Positions 15,923-24,724 of a stretch of DNA of 60,056 bases are shown here, one piece after another; position 1 is the stretch's first letter, and every line of letters starts with the position of its first letter. Source of the DNA: Streptococcus mitis bv. 2 str. SK95. GTDB lineage: Bacteria > Bacillota > Bacilli > Lactobacillales > Streptococcaceae. The translations under genes and the position numbers were made by a program. The notes under the pieces were generated by a model, which searched no databases, was not told the origin of the DNA, and saw only the letters and a list, made by a program, of their open reading frames with translations. The stretch is from NCBI RefSeq assembly GCF_000222705.1, contig NZ_AFUB01000038.1, positions 1 to 60,056 of the forward strand, in the 5' to 3' direction.

Positions 15923-18145
15923 TTGATAACTCCTACTTATGAATGGCAGTTTGCCCCGCAGGTAGAAGATGCGGATTTTACAAAGATAGCCAAGAAGGCT
16001 GGACTGGGTCCTGAGGTAGCTCGGTTATTATTTGAAAGAGGGATTCAGGATGAAGAAAGTCTAAAGAAGTTTTTAGAACCTTCTTTAGAGGATTTACATG
16101 ACCCCTATCTGCTCCATGATATGGACAAGGCAGTGGAACGGATTCGTCAGGCCATTGAAGAAGGGGAGAATATCCTCGTTTACGGTGACTATGATGCGGA
16201 TGGTATGACTTCAGCGTCGATTGTTAAGGAAAGTTTGGAACAGCTTGGCGCTGAATGCCGTGTTTATTTGCCAAATCGTTTTACCGATGGCTATGGTCCC
16301 AATGCCAGTGTCTATAAATACTTTATCGAGCAAGAGGGAATTTCCTTGATTGTGACAGTGGACAATGGGGTTGCAGGTCACGAAGCCATTGAATTGGCCC
16401 AATCTATGGGAGTGGATGTCATTGTGACTGACCACCATTCCATGCCAGAAACCCTTCCTGATGCCTATGCGATTGTTCACCCTGAGCATCCAGATGCGGA
16501 CTATCCTTTCAAATATCTAGCTGGATGTGGAGTGGCTTTCAAGCTGGCTTGTGCTCTTTTAGAAGAAGTGCAAGTAGAATTGCTTGATTTGGTCGCTATC
16601 GGTACCATTGCGGATATGGTGAGTTTGACGGATGAAAACCGTATTTTGGTTCAATATGGTCTGGAAATGTTGGGACATACTCAGCGCATCGGTCTACAAG
16701 AAATGCTGGATATGGCTGGGATTGCTGCCAATGAAGTGACAGAAGAAACAGTTGGTTTTCAGATTGCTCCTCGTTTAAATGCCTTGGGGCGATTGGATGA
16801 TCCCAATCCAGCCATTGATTTGTTAACTGGATTTGACGACGAGGAAGCTCATGAGATTGCCCTCATGATTCATCAGAAAAACGAAGAGCGCAAGGAAATC
16901 GTTCAGTCCATCTATGAAGAAGCTAAGACCATGGTGGATCCTGAGAAGAAGGTCCAGGTTTTGGCCAAGGAAGGCTGGAATCCTGGCGTTCTGGGTATCG
17001 TAGCTGGGCGCTTGCTAGAGGAATTGGGGCAGACAGTCATCGTTCTTAATATAGAAGATGGTCGTGCCAAGGGTAGTGCTCGTAGTGTGGAAGCGGTCGA
17101 TATTTTTGAAGCTCTGGATCCCCATCGAGACCTCTTCATCGCATTCGGTGGCCATGCTGGTGCAGCGGGTATGACGCTGGAAATGGAGAGACTTTCAGAT
17201 TTATCTCAGGTCTTGGAAGACTATATCCGTGAAAAAGGTGCAGATGCTAGCGGTAAGAACAAGTTAAATCTAGATGAAGAGCTAGACTTGGAGACTCTTA
17301 GTTTAGAAACGGTTAAAAGCTTTGAACGCTTGGCGCCTTTTGGAATGGATAATCAGAAACCGGTCTTTTATATCAAGGATTTTCAGGTCGAAAGTGCTAG
17401 AACCATGGGAGCAGGCAACGCCCACCTCAAACTAAAGATCTCCAAGGGTGAGGCGAGTTTTGAAGTAGTAGCCTTCGGACAAGGTAGATGGGCGACAGAG
17501 TTTGCTCAAACAAAAAACTTAGAATTGGCAGTCACCCTTTCTGTCAATCAATGGAATGGCCAAACTGCCCTCCAGTTGATGATGGTAGATGCGCGTGTGG
17601 AAGGCGTTCAACTCTTTAACATTCGTGGGAAGAATGCAGTCTTGCCAGAAGGGGTTCCAGTCTTGGACTTTGCTGGAGAATTACCAGAATTAGCGACTAG
17701 TGAAGCGGTTATTGTGAAAACCATTCCTGAGGATATTAGCTTGCTGAAGACCATTTTTCAAGAACAGCATTTCTCTGCTGTCTATTTCAAAAATGATATT
17801 GATAAGGCCTACTATCTGACAGGTTATGGGACTAGAGAACAGTTTGCAAAATTGTACAAGACTATTTACCAGTTCCCAGAGTTTGATATTCGCTACAAGC
17901 TGAAAGATTTAGCAGCTTATCTCAATATCCAACAAATCTTGCTGGTCAAGATGATTCAAGTATTTGAGGAGCTGGACTTTGTGACGATCAAAGATGGTGT
18001 CATGACAGTCAATAAGGAAGCGCCAAAGCGAGAGATAGGAGAAAGTCGGATTTACCAAAATCTCAAACAAACTGTAAAAAATCAGGAAATGATGGCGCTG
18101 GGTACGGTGCAGGAAATGTATGATTTTTTAATGGCAGAAAACTAG
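15923..18145 (+). CDS. recJ: Single-stranded-DNA-specific exonuclease RecJ
   Basis: A 5'-3' ssDNA exonuclease of the DHH family used in recombination and repair. Motifs: LVYGDYDADGMTSASIV (about 83), TVDNGVAGHEAIELAQ, VTDHHSMPETLPDA (about 170), IADMVSLTDENR and the DHHA1 motif FGGHAGAAGMTLE (about 412); Firmicute-type C-terminal extension to 740 residues. The start is TTG at 15923 (MITPTYEWQ); GTG at 15911 would add four residues. A TATAAT at 15881-15886 lies upstream. Transcribed away from the ABC operon. Confidence 0.94.
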   Translation: MITPTYEWQFAPQVEDADFTKIAKKAGLGPEVARLLFERGIQDEESLKKFLEPSLEDLHDPYLLHDMDKAVERIRQAIEEGENILVYGDYDADGMTSASIVKESLEQLGAECRVYLPNRFTDGYGPNASVYKYFIEQEGISLIVTVDNGVAGHEAIELAQSMGVDVIVTDHHSMPETLPDAYAIVHPEHPDADYPFKYLAGCGVAFKLACALLEEVQVELLDLVAIGTIADMVSLTDENRILVQYGLEMLGHTQRIGLQEMLDMAGIAANEVTEETVGFQIAPRLNALGRLDDPNPAIDLLTGFDDEEAHEIALMIHQKNEERKEIVQSIYEEAKTMVDPEKKVQVLAKEGWNPGVLGIVAGRLLEELGQTVIVLNIEDGRAKGSARSVEAVDIFEALDPHRDLFIAFGGHAGAAGMTLEMERLSDLSQVLEDYIREKGADASGKNKLNLDEELDLETLSLETVKSFERLAPFGMDNQKPVFYIKDFQVESARTMGAGNAHLKLKISKGEASFEVVAFGQGRWATEFAQTKNLELAVTLSVNQWNGQTALQLMMVDARVEGVQLFNIRGKNAVLPEGVPVLDFAGELPELATSEAVIVKTIPEDISLLKTIFQEQHFSAVYFKNDIDKAYYLTGYGTREQFAKLYKTIYQFPEFDIRYKLKDLAAYLNIQQILLVKMIQVFEELDFVTIKDGVMTVNKEAPKREIGESRIYQNLKQTVKNQEMMALGTVQEMYDFLMAEN

Positions 18146-18155
18146 AAGGTAGGAA

Positions 18156-18180
18156 AGAGTTGGGCAACCAGCTCTTTTTT
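18156..18180 (+). terminator. Terminator after recJ
   Basis: AGAGTTGG GCAA CCAGCTCT followed by six T. Confidence 0.85.
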
Positions 18181-18318
18181 GGAAACAAATCTTCATTTTG
18201 AAAATCATCAAAAAAATGGTATAATGGTAGGAAAAGATTCGGCTGAAAGTTTTAGAACTTTTAGAATAAGAGGGTAAACCTACCCTATAATCAAGATAGA
18301 TTAAGTTTCGGAGGGAAA

Positions 18319-19980
18319 ATGAGTAATATCAGTTTAACAACACTAGGTGGTGTACGTGAAAACGGGAAAAATATGTACATCGCCGAAATCGATGGTTCTA
18401 TTTTTGTTTTGGATGCGGGGCTTAAATACCCTGAAAATGAACAGCTAGGGGTTGATGTCGTCATTCCAAATATGGAATACCTTTTTGAAAATAGTGATCG
18501 TATCGCTGGGGTCTTCTTGACCCATGGGCATGCGGATGCCATTGGAGCTCTGCCTTACCTTTTGGCAGAGGCTAAGGTGCCTGTGTTTGGTTCGGAGTTG
18601 ACCATCGAGTTGGCAAAACTCTTTGTCAAAGGAAATGATGCTGTTAAGAAATTCAATGACTTCCATGTGATTGATGAGGATACGGAGATTGATTTTGGAG
18701 GGACTGTGGTTTCCTTCTTCCGTACAACTCACTCCATCCCAGAAAGTTTGGGAGTCGTCTTGAAAACTCCAAAGGGCAGCATTGTTTATACAGGTGACTT
18801 CAAGTTTGACCAAACGGCTAGTAAATCCTATGCGACTGATTTTGCTCGTTTGGCGGAGATTGGTCGTGAGGGAGTCCTAGCTCTTCTCAGTGACTCGGCG
18901 AATGCGGACAGCAATATCCAGGTAGCGAGCGAGAGTGAAGTTGGAGAGGAAATTACCCAGACCATTGCGGACTGGGAAGGTCGTATCATCGTTGCAGCTG
19001 TTGCCAGCAACCTTTCTCGTATCCAGCAGGTCTTTGATGCTGCAGCGGACACAGGTCGTCGAGTTGTTTTGACCGGATTTGATGTTGAAAATATTGTCCG
19101 AACAGCGATTCGTCTCAAAAAATTGTCTTTGGCCAATGAAAGTCTGTTAATCAAACCCAAAGAAATGTCTCGTTTTGAAGACCATGAGTTGATTATCCTT
19201 GAGACAGGTCGTATGGGTGAGCCTATTAATGGACTTCGTAAGATGTCTATTGGACGCCACCGTTATGTGGAAATCAAAGATGGGGATTTGGTCTATATCG
19301 TAACGACTCCATCTATCGCCAAAGAAGCTGTCATGGCGCGTGTTGAAAACATGATCTACCAAGCTGGTGGTGTGGTGAAACTCATTACCCAAAGCTTGCG
19401 AGTGTCCGGACACGGGAATGCGCGTGATTTGCAGTTGATGATCAATCTCTTGCAACCAAAATACCTCTTCCCTATCCAAGGGGAATATCGTGAGTTGGAT
19501 GCGCATGCCAAGGCTGCCATGGCAGTTGGGATGTTGCCAGAGTGCATTTTCATCCCTAAAAAGGGAACGACCATGTCTTATGAACATGGAGACTTTGTTC
19601 CAGCTGGAGCAGTTTCTGCAGGTGATGTCTTGATTGATGGAAATGCCATCGGGGACGTTGGAAATGTGGTCCTTCGTGACCGTAAGGTCTTGTCAGAGGA
19701 TGGAATCTTTATCGTGGCGATCACTGTCAACCGTCGTGAGAAGAAGATTGTGGCTAAGGCTCGCGTCCATACGCGTGGATTTGTTTATCTCAAGAAGAGC
19801 CGCGATATTCTCCGTGAAAGCTCAGAATTGATTAACCAAACGGTAGAAGAGTATCTTCAAGGTGATGACTTTGACTGGGCAGATCTCAAAGGAAAGGTTC
19901 GCGACAATCTAACCAAGTACCTCTTTGATCAAACCAAGCGTCGTCCAGCAATCTTGCCAGTCGTAATGGAAGCAAAATAA
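18319..19980 (+). CDS. rnj: Ribonuclease J (RNase J1/J2-type)
   Basis: A 553-residue metallo-beta-lactamase/beta-CASP ribonuclease that processes and degrades mRNA. The zinc site HGHADAIGALPYL (about 74), the beta-lactamase motif VYTGDFKFD, and the beta-CASP motif SGHGNARDLQLMI (about 365) are present. CGGAGGG lies seven bases before ATG. Streptococci carry two RNase J paralogues; HGHADAIG, where HGHEDHIG is usual for the fully active J1, lacks the second histidine of HxHxDH, which suggests the J2-like partner. That assignment is from one motif and needs the other paralogue for comparison. Confidence 0.92.
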   Translation: MSNISLTTLGGVRENGKNMYIAEIDGSIFVLDAGLKYPENEQLGVDVVIPNMEYLFENSDRIAGVFLTHGHADAIGALPYLLAEAKVPVFGSELTIELAKLFVKGNDAVKKFNDFHVIDEDTEIDFGGTVVSFFRTTHSIPESLGVVLKTPKGSIVYTGDFKFDQTASKSYATDFARLAEIGREGVLALLSDSANADSNIQVASESEVGEEITQTIADWEGRIIVAAVASNLSRIQQVFDAAADTGRRVVLTGFDVENIVRTAIRLKKLSLANESLLIKPKEMSRFEDHELIILETGRMGEPINGLRKMSIGRHRYVEIKDGDLVYIVTTPSIAKEAVMARVENMIYQAGGVVKLITQSLRVSGHGNARDLQLMINLLQPKYLFPIQGEYRELDAHAKAAMAVGMLPECIFIPKKGTTMSYEHGDFVPAGAVSAGDVLIDGNAIGDVGNVVLRDRKVLSEDGIFIVAITVNRREKKIVAKARVHTRGFVYLKKSRDILRESSELINQTVEEYLQGDDFDWADLKGKVRDNLTKYLFDQTKRRPAILPVVMEAK

Positions 19981-19998
19981 TAAGCAGGATACCTACAG

Positions 19999-20021
19999 AA
20001 AAAGTCGAAATTCGGCTTTTT
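19999..20021 (+). terminator. Terminator after rnj
   Basis: AAAAAGTCGA AAT TCGGCTTTTT hairpin with T tail. Confidence 0.8.
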
Positions 20022-20048
20022 CTTATAGAATAGTAAAAGGAGACAACC

Positions 20049-20828
20049 ATGGCAGTTATGAATATTGAGTATTACTCAAAAGTTTTGGATATGGAGTGGG
20101 GCGTTACCGTACTCTATCCAGATGCTAGTCGGGTGACTGAACCAGATTGCACAGATATTCCTGTCCTTTATCTTTTACACGGGATGTCAGGAAACCAAAA
20201 TAGCTGGCTCAAGCGAACCAATGTCGAGCGTTTGTTGCGCGGGACCAATCTCATTGTTATCATGCCCAATACTAGCAATGGCTGGTATACAGATACTCAG
20301 TATGGCTATAACTACTATACAGCTCTAGCAGAAGAACTCCCCCAAGTCATGAAACGTTTCTTCCCAAATATGACCAGCAAGCGAGAAAAGACCTTCATTG
20401 CAGGCCTCTCTATGGGAGGTTATGGTTCCTTTAAGCTGGCTCTCGCAACCAATCGTTTTTCTCATGCGGCTAGTTTTTCTGGTGCGCTCAGTTTTCAAGA
20501 ATTTTCTCCTGAAAGTCAGGATCTGGGATCACTTGCCTACTGGAGAGGAGTTTTTGGAGAGATTAAAGACTGGACAGCTAGTCCTCATTCGCTTGAAAGC
20601 ATGGCTGCAAAATCCGATAAAAAGACTAAACTATGGGCTTGGTGTGGAGAGCAAGACTATCTCTACTCTGCCAATAATCTCGCAGTGAAAAACCTCAAAA
20701 AGCTTGGTTTTGAGGTGACCTATAGTCACAGTCCAGGTAAGCACGAGTGGTACTACTGGGAAAAACAATTGGAACGTTTTTTAGCTACTCTACCAATTGA
20801 CTTTGTCTTGGAAGAACGTTTATCTTAG
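20049..20828 (+). CDS. estA: EstA-type esterase (S-formylglutathione hydrolase-like)
   Basis: A 259-residue alpha/beta-hydrolase of the tributyrin esterase/esterase D family. The nucleophile elbow is [13 protein letters not shown] (about residue 119), the acid is in [13 protein letters not shown] (about 203) and the histidine in [11 protein letters not shown] (about 233). No signal peptide. AAAGGAGA precedes ATG. From memory the pneumococcal orthologue in the same place is an acetyl-esterase that can act on glycans; here this is inference from context. Confidence 0.9.
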   Translation: MAVMNIEYYSKVLDMEWGVTVLYPDASRVTEPDCTDIPVLYLLHGMSGNQNSWLKRTNVERLLRGTNLIVIMPNTSNGWYTDTQYGYNYYTALAEELPQVMKRFFPNMTSKREKTFIAGLSMGGYGSFKLALATNRFSHAASFSGALSFQEFSPESQDLGSLAYWRGVFGEIKDWTASPHSLESMAAKSDKKTKLWAWCGEQDYLYSANNLAVKNLKKLGFEVTYSHSPGKHEWYYWEKQLERFLATLPIDFVLEERLS

Positions 20829-20863
20829 TTTTAGGTTTCTTTCAGCTTTCTTCAGTAAAATGG

Positions 20864-20913
20864 AGAATCTATCTTGATCAAGGAGAATGTGATTTTAAGA
20901 TAGATTCTTATTT
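20864..20913 (+). terminator. Terminator-like hairpin after estA
   Basis: AGAATCTATCTT (20864-20875) and AAGATAGATTCT (20897-20908) pair perfectly over 12 bp, followed by TATTTTT. The 21-nt loop is long for a terminator. Confidence 0.7.
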
Positions 20914-20932
20914 TTATGAAAGGTGGAGTGTC

Positions 20933-21634
20933 ATGTTCTGGATTATTCGATTATTGTTCCGATTTCTTTTGGGAATTTGGCGTTTCTTCTGGCGTCTGGT
21001 TTGGACTGTGGTCATTCTACTGCTCATTGCTTTTGGAGTGGTTTGGTATCTGACAGGTGATTTTCATTCTGCGGTCAATCAGGTTGAAAAAATGAGCCAG
21101 ATTGGTCAAGGTGGCTGGAATCAGTGGCAGGAGACGGGAACGCTGGAAGTCTTATCTAAAACAGACAGTCACCAACATGCAGAAGGCAAGTGGGCTCAGG
21201 CCTCAGCTCGCATCTATATTGAGCCTCAAATGGATGAGACCTTCCAAGCTGCCTATGCAGAAGCCATAAAAAACTGGAATAAAACGGGAGCCTTTACCTT
21301 TGAGGTGGTTGCGGATCCTAGCCAAGCAGATATTGTGGCAAGTGAGATGAATGATGGATCGACAGCTGTAGCTGGTCAAGCCGAGAGTCAAACCAATCTA
21401 TTGACCAATCAATTTATATCTGTAACGGTTCGCCTGAATCACTATTATCTATCCAATCCAAACTATGGATATTCTTACGAACGGATCGTGCACACGGCAG
21501 AACATGAGCTGGGGCATGCCATCGGATTGGATCATACCAACGAGACTTCTGTCATGCAGCCAGCAGGTTCCTACTATGGAATTCAGCCTCGGGATGTGAC
21601 AGCTGTTCAAGAACTCTATACCAGTAGCGACTAA
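20933..21634 (+). CDS. Membrane-anchored metzincin-type (M10/matrixin-like) zinc protease
   Basis: A 233-residue protein with an N-terminal membrane helix (about 20-40, VVILLLIAFGVVWYL) and an outside catalytic domain. The motif HELGHAIGLDH (about 187-197) is a full HExxHxxGxxH metzincin zinc site, and SVMQP nearby fits the Met-turn. The domain start ARIYIEPQMDETFQAAYAEA is matrixin-like. Substrate unknown; processing of surface proteins is plausible. GGTGGAG precedes ATG. It sits where, as I recall, pneumococcus carries murM and murN between the esterase and this gene; those are absent here. Confidence 0.85.
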   Translation: MFWIIRLLFRFLLGIWRFFWRLVWTVVILLLIAFGVVWYLTGDFHSAVNQVEKMSQIGQGGWNQWQETGTLEVLSKTDSHQHAEGKWAQASARIYIEPQMDETFQAAYAEAIKNWNKTGAFTFEVVADPSQADIVASEMNDGSTAVAGQAESQTNLLTNQFISVTVRLNHYYLSNPNYGYSYERIVHTAEHELGHAIGLDHTNETSVMQPAGSYYGIQPRDVTAVQELYTSSD

Positions 21635-21663
21635 CTGAAGTCGGGACAATCCGAAATGAAATC

Positions 21664-21700
21664 AAAGCTCCCTCCATCAAGCGATTGGTGGGGGCTTTTT
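21664..21700 (+). terminator. Terminator after the metzincin gene
   Basis: AAAGCTCCC and GGGGGCTTT arms with a T-run. Confidence 0.75.
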
Positions 21701-21725
21701 GTTCGTCCTGTTACAGCCTTTTTGC

Positions 21726-21731
21726 TATAAT
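21726..21731 (+). promoter_or_regulatory. Extended -10 box of uvrC, six bases before ATG
   Basis: TGCTATAAT (TGn plus TATAAT at 21726-21731). ATG is at 21738, so transcription should start at or next to the first base of the start codon. No convincing -35 at 17 bp, as is common with extended -10 promoters. Confidence 0.7.
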
Positions 21732-21737
21732 GGAACT

Positions 21738-23585
21738 ATGAATAACTTGATCAAATCAAAACTAGAGCTCCTGCCAACCAGCCCTGGTTGTTACATTCAC
21801 AAGGATAAAAATGGCACCATTATCTATGTAGGAAAGGCTAAAAATCTGCGCAATCGCGTGCGGTCCTATTTCCGTGGGAGTCACGATACCAAGACGGAGG
21901 CTCTGGTGTCTGAAATTGTGGATTTTGAATTTATCGTCACTGAGTCCAATATTGAGGCACTTCTCCTAGAAATCAACCTTATCAAGGAAAATAAGCCCAA
22001 GTACAATATCATGCTCAAGGATGACAAGTCCTATCCCTTCATCAAAATCACCAATGAGCGTTATCCTCGTTTGATTATCACCCGTCAGGTCAAAAAGGAC
22101 GGTGGTCTCTACTTTGGTCCCTATCCAGATGTGGGGGCAGCCAATGAAATCAAGCGGCTTTTAGATCGGATTTTCCCTTTTCGTAAGTGTACCAACCCGC
22201 CCTCTAAAGTCTGTTTTTATTACCATATTGGGCAATGTATGGCTCACGCCATCTGTCAGAAAGATGAGGCTTATTTCAAGTCCATGTCTCAGGAGGTTTC
22301 TGATTTCCTAAAAGGACAGGATGACAAAATCATCGATGACCTCAAGGGGAAGATGGCAAAGGCAGCTCAAAGTATGGAGTTTGAACGTGCGGCGGAATAC
22401 CGTGACCTGATTCAGGCCATTGGAACGCTTCGGACCAAGCAACGGGTTATGGCAAAGGATCTCCAAAATCGGGATGTCTTTGGCTACTATGTGGACAAGG
22501 GTTGGATGTGTGTTCAGGTTTTCTTTGTTCGTCAAGGCAAGCTCATTGAGCGGGACGTCAATCTCTTCCCCTACTACAATGATCCGGATGAGGACTTCTT
22601 GACCTATGTGGGACAATTCTATCAAGAAAAATCTCACCTGGTTCCTAATGAGGTATTGATTCCGCAAGATATCGATGAAGAAGCAGTCAAGGCCTTGGTG
22701 GATACCAAAATTCTCAAACCTCAACGTGGAGAGAAAAAACAACTGGTCAATCTAGCCATAAAAAATGCCCGTGTTAGTCTGGAGCAGAAGTTCAATCTGC
22801 TAGAGAAATCTGTTGAAAAGACCCAAGGAGCTATTGAAAATCTGGGACGCTTGCTTCAAATTCCGACCCCAGTCCGCATCGAATCCTTCGATAACTCTAA
22901 TATCATGGGAACAAGTCCTGTTTCAGCTATGGTGGTCTTTGTCAATGGCAAACCAAGTAAAAAAGACTACCGAAAGTACAAGATAAAAACGGTTGTCGGT
23001 CCAGATGATTATGCCAGTATGCGTGAAGTCATTCGCAGGCGTTATGGTCGAGTTCAACGAGAAGATTTAACTCCGCCAGATTTGATTGTGATTGATGGGG
23101 GACAAGGTCAAGTCAATATCGCAAAGCAAGTCATCCAAGAAGAGCTAGGTTTGGATATCCCAATTGCAGGTCTGCAAAAGAATGATAAGCACCAAACCCA
23201 TGAACTGCTCTTCGGAGATCCACTGGAAGTGGTAGAGTTATCTCGCAATTCTCAGGAATTTTTCCTGCTCCAACGCATCCAAGATGAGGTACACCGCTTT
23301 GCTATCACCTTCCACCGCCAACTGCGCTCAAAAAATTCTTTTTCTTCACAACTGGATGGGATTGAAGGATTGGGGCCTAAACGCAAGCAGAATCTCATGA
23401 AGCATTTCAAGTCTCTCACTAAAATCAAGGAAGCCAGTGTGGATGAGATTGTCGAAGTTGGGGTACCAAGGGCAGTCGCAGAAGCTGTTCAGAGAAAGTT
23501 GAACCCGCAGGAAGAAGTGGAGTTGGCTCAAGTAGCGGAAGAGAGAGTAGATTACCAAACGGAAGGAAATCATCATGAACCATAA
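21738..23585 (+). CDS. uvrC: Excinuclease ABC subunit UvrC
   Basis: A 615-residue nucleotide-excision-repair endonuclease that incises both sides of a lesion with UvrAB. Domains: GIY-YIG nuclease ([20 protein letters not shown], residues 14-33), UVR motif ([16 protein letters not shown], about 213), RNase H-like C-terminal nuclease ([20 protein letters not shown], about 382) and HhH pair at the end ([19 protein letters not shown]). The start MNNLIKSK lacks a good Shine-Dalgarno and lies 6 nt after a -10 box. The last 11 bases overlap the start of a metallophosphoesterase stub, marking the edge of the accessory patch. Confidence 0.97.
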   Translation: MNNLIKSKLELLPTSPGCYIHKDKNGTIIYVGKAKNLRNRVRSYFRGSHDTKTEALVSEIVDFEFIVTESNIEALLLEINLIKENKPKYNIMLKDDKSYPFIKITNERYPRLIITRQVKKDGGLYFGPYPDVGAANEIKRLLDRIFPFRKCTNPPSKVCFYYHIGQCMAHAICQKDEAYFKSMSQEVSDFLKGQDDKIIDDLKGKMAKAAQSMEFERAAEYRDLIQAIGTLRTKQRVMAKDLQNRDVFGYYVDKGWMCVQVFFVRQGKLIERDVNLFPYYNDPDEDFLTYVGQFYQEKSHLVPNEVLIPQDIDEEAVKALVDTKILKPQRGEKKQLVNLAIKNARVSLEQKFNLLEKSVEKTQGAIENLGRLLQIPTPVRIESFDNSNIMGTSPVSAMVVFVNGKPSKKDYRKYKIKTVVGPDDYASMREVIRRRYGRVQREDLTPPDLIVIDGGQGQVNIAKQVIQEELGLDIPIAGLQKNDKHQTHELLFGDPLEVVELSRNSQEFFLLQRIQDEVHRFAITFHRQLRSKNSFSSQLDGIEGLGPKRKQNLMKHFKSLTKIKEASVDEIVEVGVPRAVAEAVQRKLNPQEEVELAQVAEERVDYQTEGNHHEP

Positions 23586-23670
23586 AATCGCAATTTTATC
23601 AGATATTCATGGCAATGTGACTGCATTAGAAGCGGTGATTGCAGAATCTTCGGCGGATTTAGATGATTAA
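23575..23670 (+). pseudogene. 5' stub of a third metallophosphoesterase gene
   Basis: ATG at 23575, overlapping the uvrC stop, opens [20 protein letters not shown] and runs VIAESSADLDD to a TAA after 31 codons. The first 25 residues match the N-terminus of the intact phosphoesterases at 9414 and 26484, including the metal motif DIHGN. The rest of the gene is missing. AAGGAAATCATC supplies an RBS, so it may be translated as a useless peptide. It most likely marks the left recombination edge of the 23.6-26.5 kb patch, whose right edge is the intact paralogue at 26484. Confidence 0.8.
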
Positions 23671-23679
23671 TATATAAAT

Positions 23680-23703
23680 AAAAGGCCGTAAAAACGGTCT
23701 TTT
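23680..23703 (+). terminator. Terminator after uvrC and the stub
   Basis: AGGCCGT AAAA ACGGTCT followed by TTTT. Confidence 0.8.
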
Positions 23704-23713
23704 GTGGTATAAT
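23704..23713 (+). promoter_or_regulatory. Extended -10 promoter of the nuclease-ATPase module
   Basis: GTGGTATAAT (TATAAT at 23708-23713 with TGn) lies directly after the terminator and 33 bp before the nuclease start, so the module has its own promoter. Confidence 0.7.
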
Positions 23714-23746
23714 GGGAAAGAAGTGAACCAGAATGGAGTGTCAATT

Positions 23747-24724
23747 ATGATACCTTTAGAAAAATCAAATCCGTCTGAAGTTGAGAAAATTTGCTTGGAA
23801 TTATATAAAAAAATGAGTTTTCAAGGTTATCCTGAATTTAAAAATGATTTAAATAGTTGGGTAGCCAGTAATGTACTAGAGCTAGCAAGTGAAAGGGATG
23901 CTTTTCTAAAGATAATGATAGGTGAGTATTCATTTTTAGAGAATCTTAAAGAATTGTTGGATAATTTCGTAGATGAAGAACCTAGATTAGCAGAGTATCT
24001 AAAAAAATCTTATGGAAAGATAGATTCGAGATTAAGGAAGAAATTAATTGATTTAAAGAACGTTTCGGTATGCCCGTATTGCAATCGTAATTATATAAAC
24101 TCAACATATAAAATACTTCATTGTAATAATTGTAATCAAGACTTATTTATAATTGATGAGGTTGAAAAAGAATGTCCGGGTTGCAAGCAAGAAATTAGTG
24201 GTCAGACTAAAGTAGTAAACACTGCTCAACTAGACCACTTTTTTCCAAAAGACAGCTATCCACTATTTGCGGTTTCATTTTATAATTTAATTCCTAGTTG
24301 TTATAGTTGTAATCATGTGAAATCAAATAAGGATTTAGAATATAATCCTTATGATACTAGTTTTCCATTCGATGATGTAAAGTTTACATACATTCCAAAG
24401 TCTGTCGATGAGATTAAAATCAAAATTGTTTCTTGTGATATTAACTTTGAAAATGGAATTCGTGATTTGGGTATAGAGGAGCTATATCAAAGCCACATTG
24501 ATGTGGTCAATGAATTGATTTGGAAAAAAGAAGTATATACAGATAGTTATAGAGAGGGTTTGTCAGAAATCTTAAATCAAACAAACCTTGAATTGAGCAA
24601 GGCTGAGGTGAATCGCTTTATAACAGGTCACTACACAGACAAAGAAAATTATGGGAAAAGACCACTTTCAAAAATGGTTACAGATATTAGCAAAGAAATT
24701 GGACTAGTAGGAGAAGAAGAATGA
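23747..24724 (+). CDS. HNH endonuclease with extra zinc ribbon (PtuB-like)
   Basis: A 325-residue protein. After a helical N-terminus, C109/C112 (CPYCNRNYI) and C185/C188 (CYSCNHVKSNK) bracket the nuclease core, with TAQLDHFFPKDSYP (D163-H164) and FYNLIPS (N180) as the HNH catalytic pieces. Between them two further CxxC knuckles (HCNNC at 126-129, CPGC at 143-146) add a second zinc ribbon. The layout recalls PtuB of Septu and the retron-type HNH family. Start at 23747 (MIPLEKS) with GGAG eight bases upstream; a longer reading would start inside the -10 box. It overlaps the ATPase gene by 4 bp (ATGA), so the two are coupled. Very AT-rich compared with uvrC, suggesting transfer. DNA target unknown. 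Confidence 0.85.
   Translation: MIPLEKSNPSEVEKICLELYKKMSFQGYPEFKNDLNSWVASNVLELASERDAFLKIMIGEYSFLENLKELLDNFVDEEPRLAEYLKKSYGKIDSRLRKKLIDLKNVSVCPYCNRNYINSTYKILHCNNCNQDLFIIDEVEKECPGCKQEISGQTKVVNTAQLDHFFPKDSYPLFAVSFYNLIPSCYSCNHVKSNKDLEYNPYDTSFPFDDVKFTYIPKSVDEIKIKIVSCDINFENGIRDLGIEELYQSHIDVVNELIWKKEVYTDSYREGLSEILNQTNLELSKAEVNRFITGHYTDKENYGKRPLSKMVTDISKEIGLVGEEE

Noticed and set aside
23702-23746. Longer TTG start for the HNH protein
   Set aside because: The region contains the extended -10 TGGTATAAT, so it cannot be in the mRNA; ATG 23747 has a GGAG RBS.
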